Counted from the first letter of the stretch, positions 37,853 through 47,529 are shown. The stretch is 64,000 nucleotides of DNA from Candidatus Methylopumilus planktonicus (GCF_006364715.1 NZ_CP040984.1:1-64000); one strand, 5' to 3'. Numbers and translations: made by a program. The notes: generated by a model from the letters alone, not told the origin.

Positions 37853-38482
37853 ATGAACGCCGATAAAAAAATATCAAGAACGGCTAAAAAAACACAAACA
37901 GCAATTTTACTTGCTGGAGAAAAATTAGTTTTATCCGGCAATATCAATTTAATAACCGCTAAAAATTTATCTAAGCATTCAGGTTATTCTGTTGGAAATA
38001 TTTATCATCACTTCAAAAATCTCGATCAAGTTTTTATAAATATTTTTTTAAAAAAAAGATTAGAAATTTTTCTTGAGCTTGCAGATGAAATAAATAAATT
38101 TCCAAAAAATAAGTCGTGTGAAGATTTGTGTGAAATCTTAGTTAATAAAAATTTTGAAAGAGCAAATAAATTAAAAATTAAGATGCTTCAATATCTTTTT
38201 AAAATTGTGCTTACTAAATCAGAAGAGCCTGAAAAAATAAATCTAATTATAGATGTCTTAATTGATCCTCTCATAGAATGTCGCAAGCGTAACAAAACGA
38301 ATTCTTTCAGAAAAATTGAAGAGGATGAAATGCGACTTTTGCTTAGATCTCTTCAAGCATTTGTTAGAAGTCCTTTTTTAGAAAATCAACCTATAGCGGG
38401 TACAGTGGCCCACAGAAATTTAACCCTAGATCTATGCCAGAAGCTTTTTTGCATTACATACCCATCTAAACCTACCGAATAA
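37853..38482 (+). CDS. TetR family transcriptional regulator
   Basis: A 209-residue regulator with an N-terminal helix-turn-helix (ITAKNLSKHSGYSVGNIYHHFKNLDQVF region, about 34-63) typical of TetR proteins and a divergent C-terminal ligand domain. The coding sequence is unusually A-rich and Lys-rich compared with neighbouring housekeeping genes. It sits between the TpsB and TpsA genes, and a 15-base palindrome lies just upstream of tpsA, so control of the exoprotein is likely but inferred. A 12-base-pair inverted repeat overlaps its stop codon. Confidence 0.88.
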   Translation: MNADKKISRTAKKTQTAILLAGEKLVLSGNINLITAKNLSKHSGYSVGNIYHHFKNLDQVFINIFLKKRLEIFLELADEINKFPKNKSCEDLCEILVNKNFERANKLKIKMLQYLFKIVLTKSEEPEKINLIIDVLIDPLIECRKRNKTNSFRKIEEDEMRLLLRSLQAFVRSPFLENQPIAGTVAHRNLTLDLCQKLFCITYPSKPTE

Positions 38483-38520
38483 TAAATAAACCATAGAAAA
38501 TTTAAGGTTTATTTATTTAT
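38481..38520 (+). terminator. Terminator-like hairpin after the tetR gene
   Basis: AATAAATAAACC at 38481-38492 pairs perfectly with GGTTTATTTATT at 38506-38517, with a 13-base loop and T-rich DNA after it. It overlaps the tetR stop codon. It would separate the tpsB-tetR message from tpsA. Confidence 0.6.
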
Positions 38521-38582
38521 TAATATCAGTTAGTTACAAATATTTCAAAATGAAAAAAAACCGAATATAAAATATCTCATAG

Positions 38583-38597
38583 ACCTATTTTATAGGT
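38583..38597. promoter_or_regulatory. 15-base palindrome upstream of tpsA; possible TetR operator
   Basis: ACCTAT at 38583-38588 and ATAGGT at 38592-38597 flank a TTT centre. It lies 47 bases before the tpsA start codon and just after the tetR gene, where a repressor site would be expected. AT-rich promoter-like sequence (CATAAT near 38620) lies between it and the start. Binding by the neighbouring TetR protein is inference. Confidence 0.5.
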
Positions 38598-38643
38598 AAT
38601 TTATAAAGGATAATCTGTACATAATATTTAAAGTTATGCTCCC

Positions 38644-41600
38644 TTGAAAAAAGTTATTCAGCATCTAAAACAGGCATTTATTCTCGTGCTAAGCCTTCTC
38701 TTAAGCTTAGCTGAATTCGCCTATGCAGAACCAGCAGTGAATGCGCTTCCTACAGGCGGTCAAGTGGTTTCAGGCGATGCGTCGATTGCTACTTCTGGTG
38801 CAACACTCAATGTGAATCAAACATCACAACGTGCCATCGTCAATTGGGATTCATTCAATGTAGGTAAAGATGCCACAGTAAATTTCAATCAACCGAATAG
38901 CAGCGCATCCACACTCAATCGAATTTCAAGCGGCACACCTTCACAAATTTATGGCAAGATTAATGCGATAGGTGAAGTGATCTTACAAAACACAGCAGGT
39001 GTTTATTTTAGTAAATCTGCAAGTCTTGATGTAGGTTCAATTGCTGCAACGACACATTCAATTTCGAATGATAATTACAACAATGGTAAATATCATTTTG
39101 ATCGCAATGGTTCAACAGCTAGTGTGATTAATGAAGGCAATATTAAAGCTGGCTTAAATGGTTATGTAGCAATGCTTGCTCCTGAAGTTAGAAACTCAGG
39201 TTTGATTGTGGCTCAAATGGGCACAGTTGTTATGGCAGCTGGTGAGAGTGTGACTTTAAACTTTGATACCACTTCTCATTTAGCTTCAATCACAACAACA
39301 CCTGCAACCATTAATACCCTCATTGAAAACAAATCAGCGGTCACTGTGAACGGCGGCACGATTATTTTATCTGCTAAAGCTATAAATACTCTAGTGTCCG
39401 GTGTGATTAAACAAAGTGGCACATTAGATGCGAGTAATGTCGCTAATAAAGTTGTCAGTGTGGGTGGCCGAATCATGATTGATGGAGACAGTATCAATAT
39501 TGCTGCTAATTCAGAAACGCTAGCGCATGGCGCAGTGGCTGGTGGATCAGTGGCCATTTCAGCATCACGCATTTTAACTACAGAGGCTCAATCTAAAATT
39601 AATGTATCCGCAATCGAGTCAGGCAATGGTGGTGTCATTAAAACATCTGCACCTTCAACGTCATTAGCAGGAGAGATGACAGCACTTGGCGGTTTATCTT
39701 CTGGGAAAGGTGGAGCGATTGAAACAAATGCCGACACTTTAACTTTAGCGAACACTTCAACAGTGAATGCAAATAATCAAGATGTGTTAAGTGACAAAGG
39801 TACATGGACAATTAATTTACCGAATCTCACTATGACTAGCTCAATTGCTGATGTTATTTCAAACACTTTAAATATTTCGAACGTTAAATTAAATCTCCTC
39901 GCTTCTTCATTTGATTTATTAAAAGGTCAAATCATAGAAAAAATAGCTGGCACGAAATCATTTTTTGAAATTAATACAAAAACTCAAATGAATATTGCTG
40001 GAAATATTTCAAGCCATGAATCAGCACCGCTCGATTTAATTCTTTCAAGTTACGAATCTATTCTTGTAAGTTCATCATCAACTATCAATGTAAGAAATAT
40101 TGATGCAGAGGCACCTACAATTTCTGTGGCAGGTAATTTAAATGCGTATGGAAATTCGAGTCAAGATTCATCCCCATTCTTGGCACTGTTAGGAGCGCGA
40201 CTTGCAATTACCGGTAATTTACGCTCAGGATCAAAACAAAATTCAGGTCGCATACTATTAAAAGGTAGTGATGAAGTGAATATAAGCTCTTCTGGAAATA
40301 TAATGACCGCAGGTAACAATGGTGGGGTGGTCGAAATTTTATCTAGTCATGGAGCTGTTACCGTTGCAGGTGCGATCATGACTAATGGCGAAAGTGGTCG
40401 CGGAGGCACAATTAAGATCAATGCTTCGCAAAACATTTTAATGAACAATTTAAACTTATTGGCGAATGGTACCGCTAATGGTGGATTAGTTGTCGTGGCT
40501 TCAAATAATGGCGATGTGAATTTCCAACAAAGCTTTATCCAAACTAACGGAGGGGCAGGTGTTGGGGGAACAATTTTACTATCCGGTGTGAAAAATACCA
40601 TAATCTCCAGCACCGAGATTTCAGCAAGAGGATACATCCAAGGCGGTACCATCAAAGTTGGAAATGATTTAGCAAATCAACTCATTCCTTTCTCAAGATA
40701 TACAGAGATAGATTTAAATTCAGTTTTAAATGCATCACAAATAAATTTAAACAATCAAAATAATCAAGGCGGATTCATTGAAACATCCGCAAGCACAGTT
40801 AATCTTTTAGGTTCAATCAATGCAGGCCGAGGTGGTATGTGGCTCCTTGATCCTTTCAATATTACAATTGATTCAGTAAAAGCTGGCTATATCCAAACAG
40901 TTCTAAACGCAGGCTCTTCAGTCACAATTACCACAACAAGTTCACCTAATACAGTAGGTACAAATAATATTTCAGAAGAATCAGGTGATGGCGACATTAT
41001 CATCGATGCCTCTATAACATCATCAGGTGTTGGTGCATCACTAACTTTAATTGCTGCAAATGATATTTACGTTAATCAAGAAATCATATTATCAGGTGCT
41101 GGCGCTTCATTAACTTTAATTGCCGCAAATGATATTTACGTTAATCAAGAAATCACATTATCAGGTGCTGGAAATTCAGCCACATTTACAGCGACAAATA
41201 CAAATCTTACGAGCAACATTACAACTTATGGCAATCAAACATTTAATAGCAATATTAGACTTTTTAGTGGCGTTACTCTCACAAGTAACGGTGGGGATGT
41301 AAATATCACAGGGAATGTAATTGGTATCTCAGGCCTTATCGAATTTTTAGGTGGTGGGATCTATAAATATAACGGTACAAGTTATACGGTAGGAGTTGGA
41401 TCAAGTCCAATCAATGTTCTTTACAATTCATCAACCTCAACCTACTCATGGCAGGCTCAATCGACTTCTGCAGAAGCTCTTCTTGTTGCAGGAGGTGGTG
41501 GCGGCGGTATGGATATGGGCGGTGGAGGTGGAGGTGGAGGCGTTATTTATGACACTGTTTCAACAACATCTCAGGCTTGGTATGAAATTAAAGTAGGCGC

Positions 41601-44600
41601 AGGTGGTAACGGCGCCCCTGCTGCAGGTACAAACGGCCAATCTGGCGGACATGCCTATACTGTTAACGCTTTGCAAGGCGGTAACTCCTCACTTACATAT
41701 GCGGGTGGCACACTCACAGCTATTGGCGGTGGTTATGGAGGAAGTTCATACTATGGATATGGACCACTCAATGGGTATGCTGGAGTTGGTGGATCAGGCG
41801 GCGGGGGATCAGGCTTTAGTGATGGTAATACAGGACGCAATGGCGCTGGCACAATTGGTCAAGGCTTTGCTGGTGGCGCTGGACAAGGCCAATATTACTC
41901 AGGTGGTGGTGGTGGTGCCGGAGCTGTTGGTGGTTCAGGACGAAACCCTGGAGATGCTTTTGGTGGCATAGGTATTGAAAACAGCATCCTAGGTACAAGT
42001 TATTACTGGGGCGGCGGCGGCGGCGGTTCTGGCTACTCGGTGGATGGTGGTAACGGAGGGCTTGGCGGCGGCGGCGGCGGTGCTGTAGGAACTACGACAG
42101 GTGGCGCTGGTTATAACAACGGTCAAGCTGGTGGAGGCGGTTGCATAAATTGTCACGCTAACATGCCTGGTGGTAACGCAGGTGCCAACACTGGTGGTGG
42201 TGGTGGTGGTGGCTCACATTACTCCGGCAATAATAAAGGCGGTGATGGTGGATCAGGTATTGTTGTTCTTAAATACAATGGCTCGCTGATTATTAATTCT
42301 GGAGCAGGTGATGTTCAAATAGCCGGTTCTGTTGCAGATGGGGCATTCACAATTAATTCAAACAGCCTCTTGAATAGTATTGGAGGTGTAATTTCAGGCG
42401 CGATGAGTCTTACTAAATTAGGATCAGGCGCTTTAACGTTAAATGGTGCTGGCAGTTTATATACAGGTGCTACAACCATATCAGCAGGTACCGTTAAATT
42501 AGGCGCATTAAATGCTATCTCAAATTCATCCGCAGTAAGTCTTTCAGGTACATTAGATCTTAATGGTTTTTCTGAAACGATTGGCTCCCTCTCAGGTGAT
42601 GGTTTGATCACAAGCTCTTCATCAGGCACACCTACTATAACGATTGGTGCTGATGATACATCAAGTTCATTTAGTGGTTTGATTGAAAACGGTGTAGCCG
42701 GATCAGTCATTGCACTTACTAAATCAGGTTCAGGCACTTTAACTTTAAGTGGAAATAATACTTACACTGGCGGCACTAATATTAATGCAGGCTTTTTAAG
42801 TGTAGGCTCTGCTGATGCTATTGGTTCATCAGGTTCGATCTCATTTGGTGGCGGTACTCTTCAATATACAAGTTCAAATCAAACAGACTATTCAAGTCGA
42901 CTTAGTTCAGCTTCAGCTCAAGCATTCAACGTTGATACTAATGGACAAGATATCACTTGGGCAACTGATCTTACAAATACATCAAGTTCAATTGCAAAGT
43001 TGGGAATGGGAACATGGACGCTGGATATTATTAATTTAAACAATGCAAATTTTAATGAAGGTACAATTGTTGCAACATCAATTGTCATCAGCGGCACAAG
43101 TAACATCGGTGGCGCGATTACAACATCTGGTATTGCAAGTTTTGCTGGTGCATCAACGCTTGTTCGAGATACAACAATTATAAGTGACAATAGTGATGTT
43201 ACTTTCGGATCAACGATTAACGGAGAGTTTGAGCTAGTAATAAATGCAGGAACTGGAATAGTGTCTTTGGGAGGCGCAATAGGAGATATTAGCCCAGTAG
43301 CTCGTCTTGAAGTGAATGCATCAGGAGGCATAAATGTCGGTGGCGATATTTCAACCGTCATGGGTTTAATCGACGGCCTCTACTTCGAGAAGTTCGTAGG
43401 TCAAGCGTATGGCAATATGACTTTTTATAATACTGCCACACGACGTAATATTAATGATGGCCATGCTACATCGATGCCAACATCAAGCTCTAATCCGATT
43501 ACCACTATTAATGCTGCCAATGGAACCGTAGCTGTCACAACTGCAACCAGCACAAGTATTTATGTGTGCCCAACTTATGATTGTGATTCAAATTATTCAG
43601 TGCGTGCCACCGGGTATTACATAGCGCCGACTACAGGAACCTATACGTTTGCAACCTATGCCGACGACGATCACTACTTATTCATGGGCAATGCTAATGA
43701 AAGTATCAGTGATTTTATTACACGTGTTCAATCCTCAAGTTCACAACCTAATGTAGGTGAAAGAGGTTTAGTCGTTCGAGCACCAGGTTGTTGTCAAACC
43801 ATATATGGCACAGTTTCTTTAGTCGCGGGTAATCGTTATCCAATCTACGCCACCTTCAACGAAGGCGGCGGCGGCGACTATATGTGGACCAAATTTATGC
43901 TGCCTGGAGCGTCAAGTTATGTTGCTGGTGTTAGAAGTGAAGTGTCAGATGGATTAGGTTATTTTTATAGTAACCCCAATGGCGCGATGGGGGGCGGAGG
44001 TACAACAGGAGTAACATTAACAGGACCTGTGACACTACTAGGTGATAGCACAATATCAAGTGCTAATGCTGCGGTCACTATTATAGGAAATATATCAACA
44101 GATGGAATACCAAGAAATCTTACTGTAAACGCACAAACTTTTAATGCTCAAGCATTAACTTCATTATCTGGACTTACTGTGACTGTTGCAGACGCGAGCG
44201 CTATCACAGAAATTATTTCTGGCAATATGAACTTTACAAAAGCAGGTGATGGCTTATTAATGCTGTCAGGGGCTAACACGTTTACAGGAGCAACAACAGT
44301 TAGCGGGGGCACTTTGAGATTAAGTGGCTCACTATCATCTTTAGGTGTATCAACCAATGGATTAACTTTATCAGGTGGCAACCTTGATTTGGTTAATAAA
44401 GATTTATCGCTGAATGTTTTAACTATGAGCAATAGCTTTAGTTCGATTATCAATTCAAGTGGCACTTCGAGTTTAAATATATTAAACGCAAGTTCACTTA
44501 TGGGTTCAATTATTACCGCAGGCACTCAAACTTATAATGGCGCAATTACATTATCCGGAAATATGACTTTTGCATCTTCCAATAGCAACATTACATTTAA

Positions 44601-47514
44601 TTCGAGTATATCTGGACCTTATGATTTAAGTATTAATTCAGGAATAGGCATAACAAGGTTTATTGGTGCTTTAAACAATATTAATAATTTTTCTAGCCTA
44701 GGTGCATCTATTCTTGATAAAAATATCTCAACAACAGGCACGCAAATTTATGGTGCTACATTATTAAATGCATCTGTTGCCCTTACAACTTCAAACGATG
44801 ACATCACTTTTAATTCAACATTAAAAGGTGCGTATGGTTTAACAGCGAACGTTGGTTCAGGAAAAATTTCATTTATTGGTACTGTAGGTGGCGGGAGTTT
44901 AACTGACGCACTATCTAGCTTAACTATTTCGGGCGGCGCTTATATTGCAAGTGATGTTTATACAGCGAATGATCAAACGTATTCGACGGATATCGTAATT
45001 AATGGAGCTGTGGGATTAACAAGTTTAAATGGTAGTATTAATTTAGCTGGTAACGTCAACGCAATAGGCAGTGCTTTGCTCACATTTTTGGGTGATGGCC
45101 TTTATAAATTTAATGCAGACACTTATACAGCAACTAATTCAAATAATTTAATTACTGGCATTTCATATAATAGTTCTAATGGAACATATACATGGATTGC
45201 AGCATCAGGTTCAACCGAAGTTCTAATTGTAGGCGGCGGCGGCGGCGGCGGTTCAGATATGGGTGGTGGTGGTGGTGGTGGTGGTGTGATTTCATCAAGT
45301 GCTGTAGCTTTAACTAGATTAAATTCGTATGCCGTAGTGGTGGGTCAAGGAGGCAGTGGAGCGCCAGCAGGTAATGGCCAGGTTGCGGGAAGTAATGGTT
45401 CCAACTCATCATTTGCCGGCTTAGTAGCGGTTGGCGGCGGCGGCGGCGCATCAAATCACGATCAATCAACACATCCAGCCGGCAATGGGGGTAGTGGTGG
45501 TGGTGCATCAGGTGGTGCTCAAGGACCTAATGGTGGCTACGGCGGCGGCGGCGGATATGGTGGTGGCGCAGCAGGCACCGGAACTTCAGGTCAAGGCAAT
45601 AATGGATCTTTCGGCATATGGGCATGGTATCCAGGTGGTGGTGGTGGAGCCGGTGGAGCGGGATCTACCAATCCAGCTAATGGAGGTATTGGCATTGAAA
45701 ATTCTATTTTAGGCGATAGTTTCTTCTGGGGTGGCGGCGGCGGTGGCTCTGGTTATTCAAATATTGGAGGTAACGGCGGTCTTGGCGGCGGTGGCGGTGG
45801 CGCTGTAGGTGTTACTTCAGGCGGTCTTGGCTATAACAATGGTCAAGCGGGCGGCGGCGGTTGCACAAATTGTTGGGCTAATATGCCAGGAGGTAACGGA
45901 GGTGATAATACCGGCGGTGGCGGTGGCGGTGGTTCACATTACAACGCCAATAATAATGGCGGTGACGGTGGATCTGGCATTGTTGCTCTTAAGTATTTAA
46001 CCAGCAATAGCCTAAGGTTAACTGCAAACAATGGCAGAGTTAATCTTCCTTCTGATTTAACTTTGAGTAATCTCGGCTCTATAACTATCGTTGATGGAAA
46101 TACAAATAGAGATTTAACTTTTAACTCTCTCAACCTTGTTAATACATCACTAGATTTAGTGAATCGTAAATTAACTGCAGAAACACTCAGAATGGACGTG
46201 AATAGCTCAATCACCAATAGCAGTGGAAGCGCCATGGTATATGTTAGAGGCGATTCATCTATCGCAGGATCTATAACAACTGGAGATGACTTTTTTGAAG
46301 TTACAAATGCACTTACAGTGAAAAATGTTGTTACACAATTAGATGAAACGCTTCAAACATCATGGGGCCAGTATTATGGAGGTGCTGTAACTTTAGTTGG
46401 CCATGCAACATTAAACTCAAATGATTATGACATTGGATTTAATTCAACAATTAAAGGAAATTATGATTTAACTGTAAATGCCGGCTTGGGATATGTGATG
46501 TTTAAAGAAAAAGTAGGCTTCGATCCACTTTTAGAGACGACAAACACAGAAGTCCTCTTATTAAATAGTTCAAATGGAAATGACTACGTCGCTTACGGCA
46601 ATAGAAATTACTCAACAAGCACAAATTATGCTGGAAGCGCAATAAGAACAACAGATAATCTTAGGAATTTAGAGGTTACGGGGAATGAAATTTTTATCAA
46701 AGCCGATGTGACGACAGAGTATAACCAAACCTATAGAGGCCACGTAAATATTGGTAATAATGGATCGAATGGTGCGATTCGTTCATTAATTTCATTAGAT
46801 CCAACCATTAGTTTTTATGGAAAGGAACTTCCAAAAACGAATGCTGATGGAAGTCCTGATGTGACAGATTATAAATATACTTTTGATGATGAGTCATCAA
46901 CACCCACCCACACACTAATTTTAAAAGCAAAAGGTTATTGCTATGTTGGTGTAGGTGTTCCTGGTTCATGCGGAGACTCTGGCAATATTAGAATGGCATT
47001 AGATACAAATGGCCTCCCAAGCCCTGATGTTTTATATAACTCATGGAAGCCGCTACTTAATCTTATTACAGATAATGAAACTATGTTATTCCCAGGGCCA
47101 ACATACAATTATCAAAATATTAACCTTAACAACGTAACTTTACCCATATCAAGTCGAGGTGTTACTGATGGATCAAGAAATACAACGGAGTCTAGCGCTA
47201 TAACTACCAAAGAATTTGTAAATTATCAATATTCAGTAAGGCGAAACGAAACACCTGTTATAAATCCTGTGCCTGGAACACCGCCTGGTACTAGAGGATT
47301 TGTGGCTGGCGCTGTTGGAAGAGTCGCCTCATCAAGTGATGCGAAAAGTATCACAGCTTTCATACCTGTTAAAAATAACTTGAGTGGCGACGTTGTTATT
47401 GGTAATGTAAGTGCTAGTTTTATAGATAGCGGCACATCTACCTCGCCTGTTTCAACTTCGACGTCGAATACATCGGAAAAATGTAAGGCTGAAAATAAAG
47501 CCGAGTGTAAATAA
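38644..47514 (+). CDS. Giant two-partner secretion exoprotein TpsA (FHA-type adhesin) with polyglycine domains
   Basis: A 2956-residue surface exoprotein starting at TTG 38644; the signal peptide ends FAYA (1-28). Residues 33-205 are a filamentous-haemagglutinin secretion domain (ALPTGGQVVSGDASI). Beta-helix-like Ser/Thr/Asn repeats follow. Two related glycine-rich domains lie at 944-1214 and 2192-2453. Autotransporter-type strand repeats occur near 1257, 1358 and 1864 (GSGTLTLSGNNTYTGGTNIN). A PA14/GLEYA-like domain lies at about 1574-1779 (GTYTFATYADDDHYLFM). The end carries a two-cysteine loop (Cys2947, Cys2955). The product is probably exported by the TpsB encoded upstream and held at the surface as an adhesin; ligand and host are unknown. 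The glycine domains resemble those of phage tail-tip adhesins. Confidence 0.88.
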   Translation: MKKVIQHLKQAFILVLSLLLSLAEFAYAEPAVNALPTGGQVVSGDASIATSGATLNVNQTSQRAIVNWDSFNVGKDATVNFNQPNSSASTLNRISSGTPSQIYGKINAIGEVILQNTAGVYFSKSASLDVGSIAATTHSISNDNYNNGKYHFDRNGSTASVINEGNIKAGLNGYVAMLAPEVRNSGLIVAQMGTVVMAAGESVTLNFDTTSHLASITTTPATINTLIENKSAVTVNGGTIILSAKAINTLVSGVIKQSGTLDASNVANKVVSVGGRIMIDGDSINIAANSETLAHGAVAGGSVAISASRILTTEAQSKINVSAIESGNGGVIKTSAPSTSLAGEMTALGGLSSGKGGAIETNADTLTLANTSTVNANNQDVLSDKGTWTINLPNLTMTSSIADVISNTLNISNVKLNLLASSFDLLKGQIIEKIAGTKSFFEINTKTQMNIAGNISSHESAPLDLILSSYESILVSSSSTINVRNIDAEAPTISVAGNLNAYGNSSQDSSPFLALLGARLAITGNLRSGSKQNSGRILLKGSDEVNISSSGNIMTAGNNGGVVEILSSHGAVTVAGAIMTNGESGRGGTIKINASQNILMNNLNLLANGTANGGLVVVASNNGDVNFQQSFIQTNGGAGVGGTILLSGVKNTIISSTEISARGYIQGGTIKVGNDLANQLIPFSRYTEIDLNSVLNASQINLNNQNNQGGFIETSASTVNLLGSINAGRGGMWLLDPFNITIDSVKAGYIQTVLNAGSSVTITTTSSPNTVGTNNISEESGDGDIIIDASITSSGVGASLTLIAANDIYVNQEIILSGAGASLTLIAANDIYVNQEITLSGAGNSATFTATNTNLTSNITTYGNQTFNSNIRLFSGVTLTSNGGDVNITGNVIGISGLIEFLGGGIYKYNGTSYTVGVGSSPINVLYNSSTSTYSWQAQSTSAEALLVAGGGGGGMDMGGGGGGGGVIYDTVSTTSQAWYEIKVGAGGNGAPAAGTNGQSGGHAYTVNALQGGNSSLTYAGGTLTAIGGGYGGSSYYGYGPLNGYAGVGGSGGGGSGFSDGNTGRNGAGTIGQGFAGGAGQGQYYSGGGGGAGAVGGSGRNPGDAFGGIGIENSILGTSYYWGGGGGGSGYSVDGGNGGLGGGGGGAVGTTTGGAGYNNGQAGGGGCINCHANMPGGNAGANTGGGGGGGSHYSGNNKGGDGGSGIVVLKYNGSLIINSGAGDVQIAGSVADGAFTINSNSLLNSIGGVISGAMSLTKLGSGALTLNGAGSLYTGATTISAGTVKLGALNAISNSSAVSLSGTLDLNGFSETIGSLSGDGLITSSSSGTPTITIGADDTSSSFSGLIENGVAGSVIALTKSGSGTLTLSGNNTYTGGTNINAGFLSVGSADAIGSSGSISFGGGTLQYTSSNQTDYSSRLSSASAQAFNVDTNGQDITWATDLTNTSSSIAKLGMGTWTLDIINLNNANFNEGTIVATSIVISGTSNIGGAITTSGIASFAGASTLVRDTTIISDNSDVTFGSTINGEFELVINAGTGIVSLGGAIGDISPVARLEVNASGGINVGGDISTVMGLIDGLYFEKFVGQAYGNMTFYNTATRRNINDGHATSMPTSSSNPITTINAANGTVAVTTATSTSIYVCPTYDCDSNYSVRATGYYIAPTTGTYTFATYADDDHYLFMGNANESISDFITRVQSSSSQPNVGERGLVVRAPGCCQTIYGTVSLVAGNRYPIYATFNEGGGGDYMWTKFMLPGASSYVAGVRSEVSDGLGYFYSNPNGAMGGGGTTGVTLTGPVTLLGDSTISSANAAVTIIGNISTDGIPRNLTVNAQTFNAQALTSLSGLTVTVADASAITEIISGNMNFTKAGDGLLMLSGANTFTGATTVSGGTLRLSGSLSSLGVSTNGLTLSGGNLDLVNKDLSLNVLTMSNSFSSIINSSGTSSLNILNASSLMGSIITAGTQTYNGAITLSGNMTFASSNSNITFNSSISGPYDLSINSGIGITRFIGALNNINNFSSLGASILDKNISTTGTQIYGATLLNASVALTTSNDDITFNSTLKGAYGLTANVGSGKISFIGTVGGGSLTDALSSLTISGGAYIASDVYTANDQTYSTDIVINGAVGLTSLNGSINLAGNVNAIGSALLTFLGDGLYKFNADTYTATNSNNLITGISYNSSNGTYTWIAASGSTEVLIVGGGGGGGSDMGGGGGGGGVISSSAVALTRLNSYAVVVGQGGSGAPAGNGQVAGSNGSNSSFAGLVAVGGGGGASNHDQSTHPAGNGGSGGGASGGAQGPNGGYGGGGGYGGGAAGTGTSGQGNNGSFGIWAWYPGGGGGAGGAGSTNPANGGIGIENSILGDSFFWGGGGGGSGYSNIGGNGGLGGGGGGAVGVTSGGLGYNNGQAGGGGCTNCWANMPGGNGGDNTGGGGGGGSHYNANNNGGDGGSGIVALKYLTSNSLRLTANNGRVNLPSDLTLSNLGSITIVDGNTNRDLTFNSLNLVNTSLDLVNRKLTAETLRMDVNSSITNSSGSAMVYVRGDSSIAGSITTGDDFFEVTNALTVKNVVTQLDETLQTSWGQYYGGAVTLVGHATLNSNDYDIGFNSTIKGNYDLTVNAGLGYVMFKEKVGFDPLLETTNTEVLLLNSSNGNDYVAYGNRNYSTSTNYAGSAIRTTDNLRNLEVTGNEIFIKADVTTEYNQTYRGHVNIGNNGSNGAIRSLISLDPTISFYGKELPKTNADGSPDVTDYKYTFDDESSTPTHTLILKAKGYCYVGVGVPGSCGDSGNIRMALDTNGLPSPDVLYNSWKPLLNLITDNETMLFPGPTYNYQNINLNNVTLPISSRGVTDGSRNTTESSAITTKEFVNYQYSVRRNETPVINPVPGTPPGTRGFVAGAVGRVASSSDAKSITAFIPVKNNLSGDVVIGNVSASFIDSGTSTSPVSTSTSNTSEKCKAENKAECK
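41023..41160 (+). repeat. Tandem 69-base repeat inside tpsA
   Basis: Two adjacent copies of a 69-base unit encode ASLTLIAANDIYVNQEI(I/T)LSGAG, with a partial third copy after. The copies differ at only a few positions, so the duplication is recent. It keeps frame and adds one beta-helix rung. Confidence 0.85.
41473..42284 (+). repeat. Glycine-rich domain copy 1 in tpsA
   Basis: Encodes residues 944 to about 1214, from EALLVAGGGGGGMDMGGG to GIVVLKY. It contains many runs of GGG to GGGGGGG and a CINCH sequence. It is closely similar to the second copy at 45217-46005, most strongly in its last 100 residues (GIENSILG onward). Confidence 0.85.
43364..43980 (+). other. PA14/GLEYA-like domain within TpsA
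   Basis: Encodes residues 1574 to about 1779. The start GLYFEKFVGQAYGN, the ATGYYIAPTTGTYTFATYAD strand pair, DDDHYLFMG, and NRYPIYATFNEGGGGDYM follow the PA14/GLEYA carbohydrate-binding beta-barrel pattern. It has four cysteines (VCPTYDC and GCC), rare in the rest of the protein. Confidence 0.65.
45217..46005 (+). repeat. Glycine-rich domain copy 2 in tpsA, with triplet microsatellites
   Basis: Encodes residues 2192 to about 2453, from EVLIVGGGGGGGSDMGGG to GIVALKY. Six GGC triplets at 45232-45249 and eight GGT triplets at 45262-45285 lie near the start, in frame. The CTNCWANMPGGN stretch matches CINCHANMPGGN of copy 1. Confidence 0.85.
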
Positions 47515-47529
47515 TTTTTAAGATAGTTT

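Noticed and set aside
42142..42156. CINCH sequence in TpsA read as a c-type heme attachment site
   Set aside because: The second copy of the domain has CTNCW, the protein is exported through TpsB unfolded, and the motif lies in a polyglycine context. A chance match is more likely.
41491..42260. Dense short repeats that could look like a CRISPR array
   Set aside because: The repeats are Gly codons in one long open frame, without constant spacers or palindromic repeats.
45431..45712. Additional long plus-strand reading frames inside tpsA
   Set aside because: They arise from the GGC/GGT-rich composition in shifted frames and show no start signal or protein-like content.
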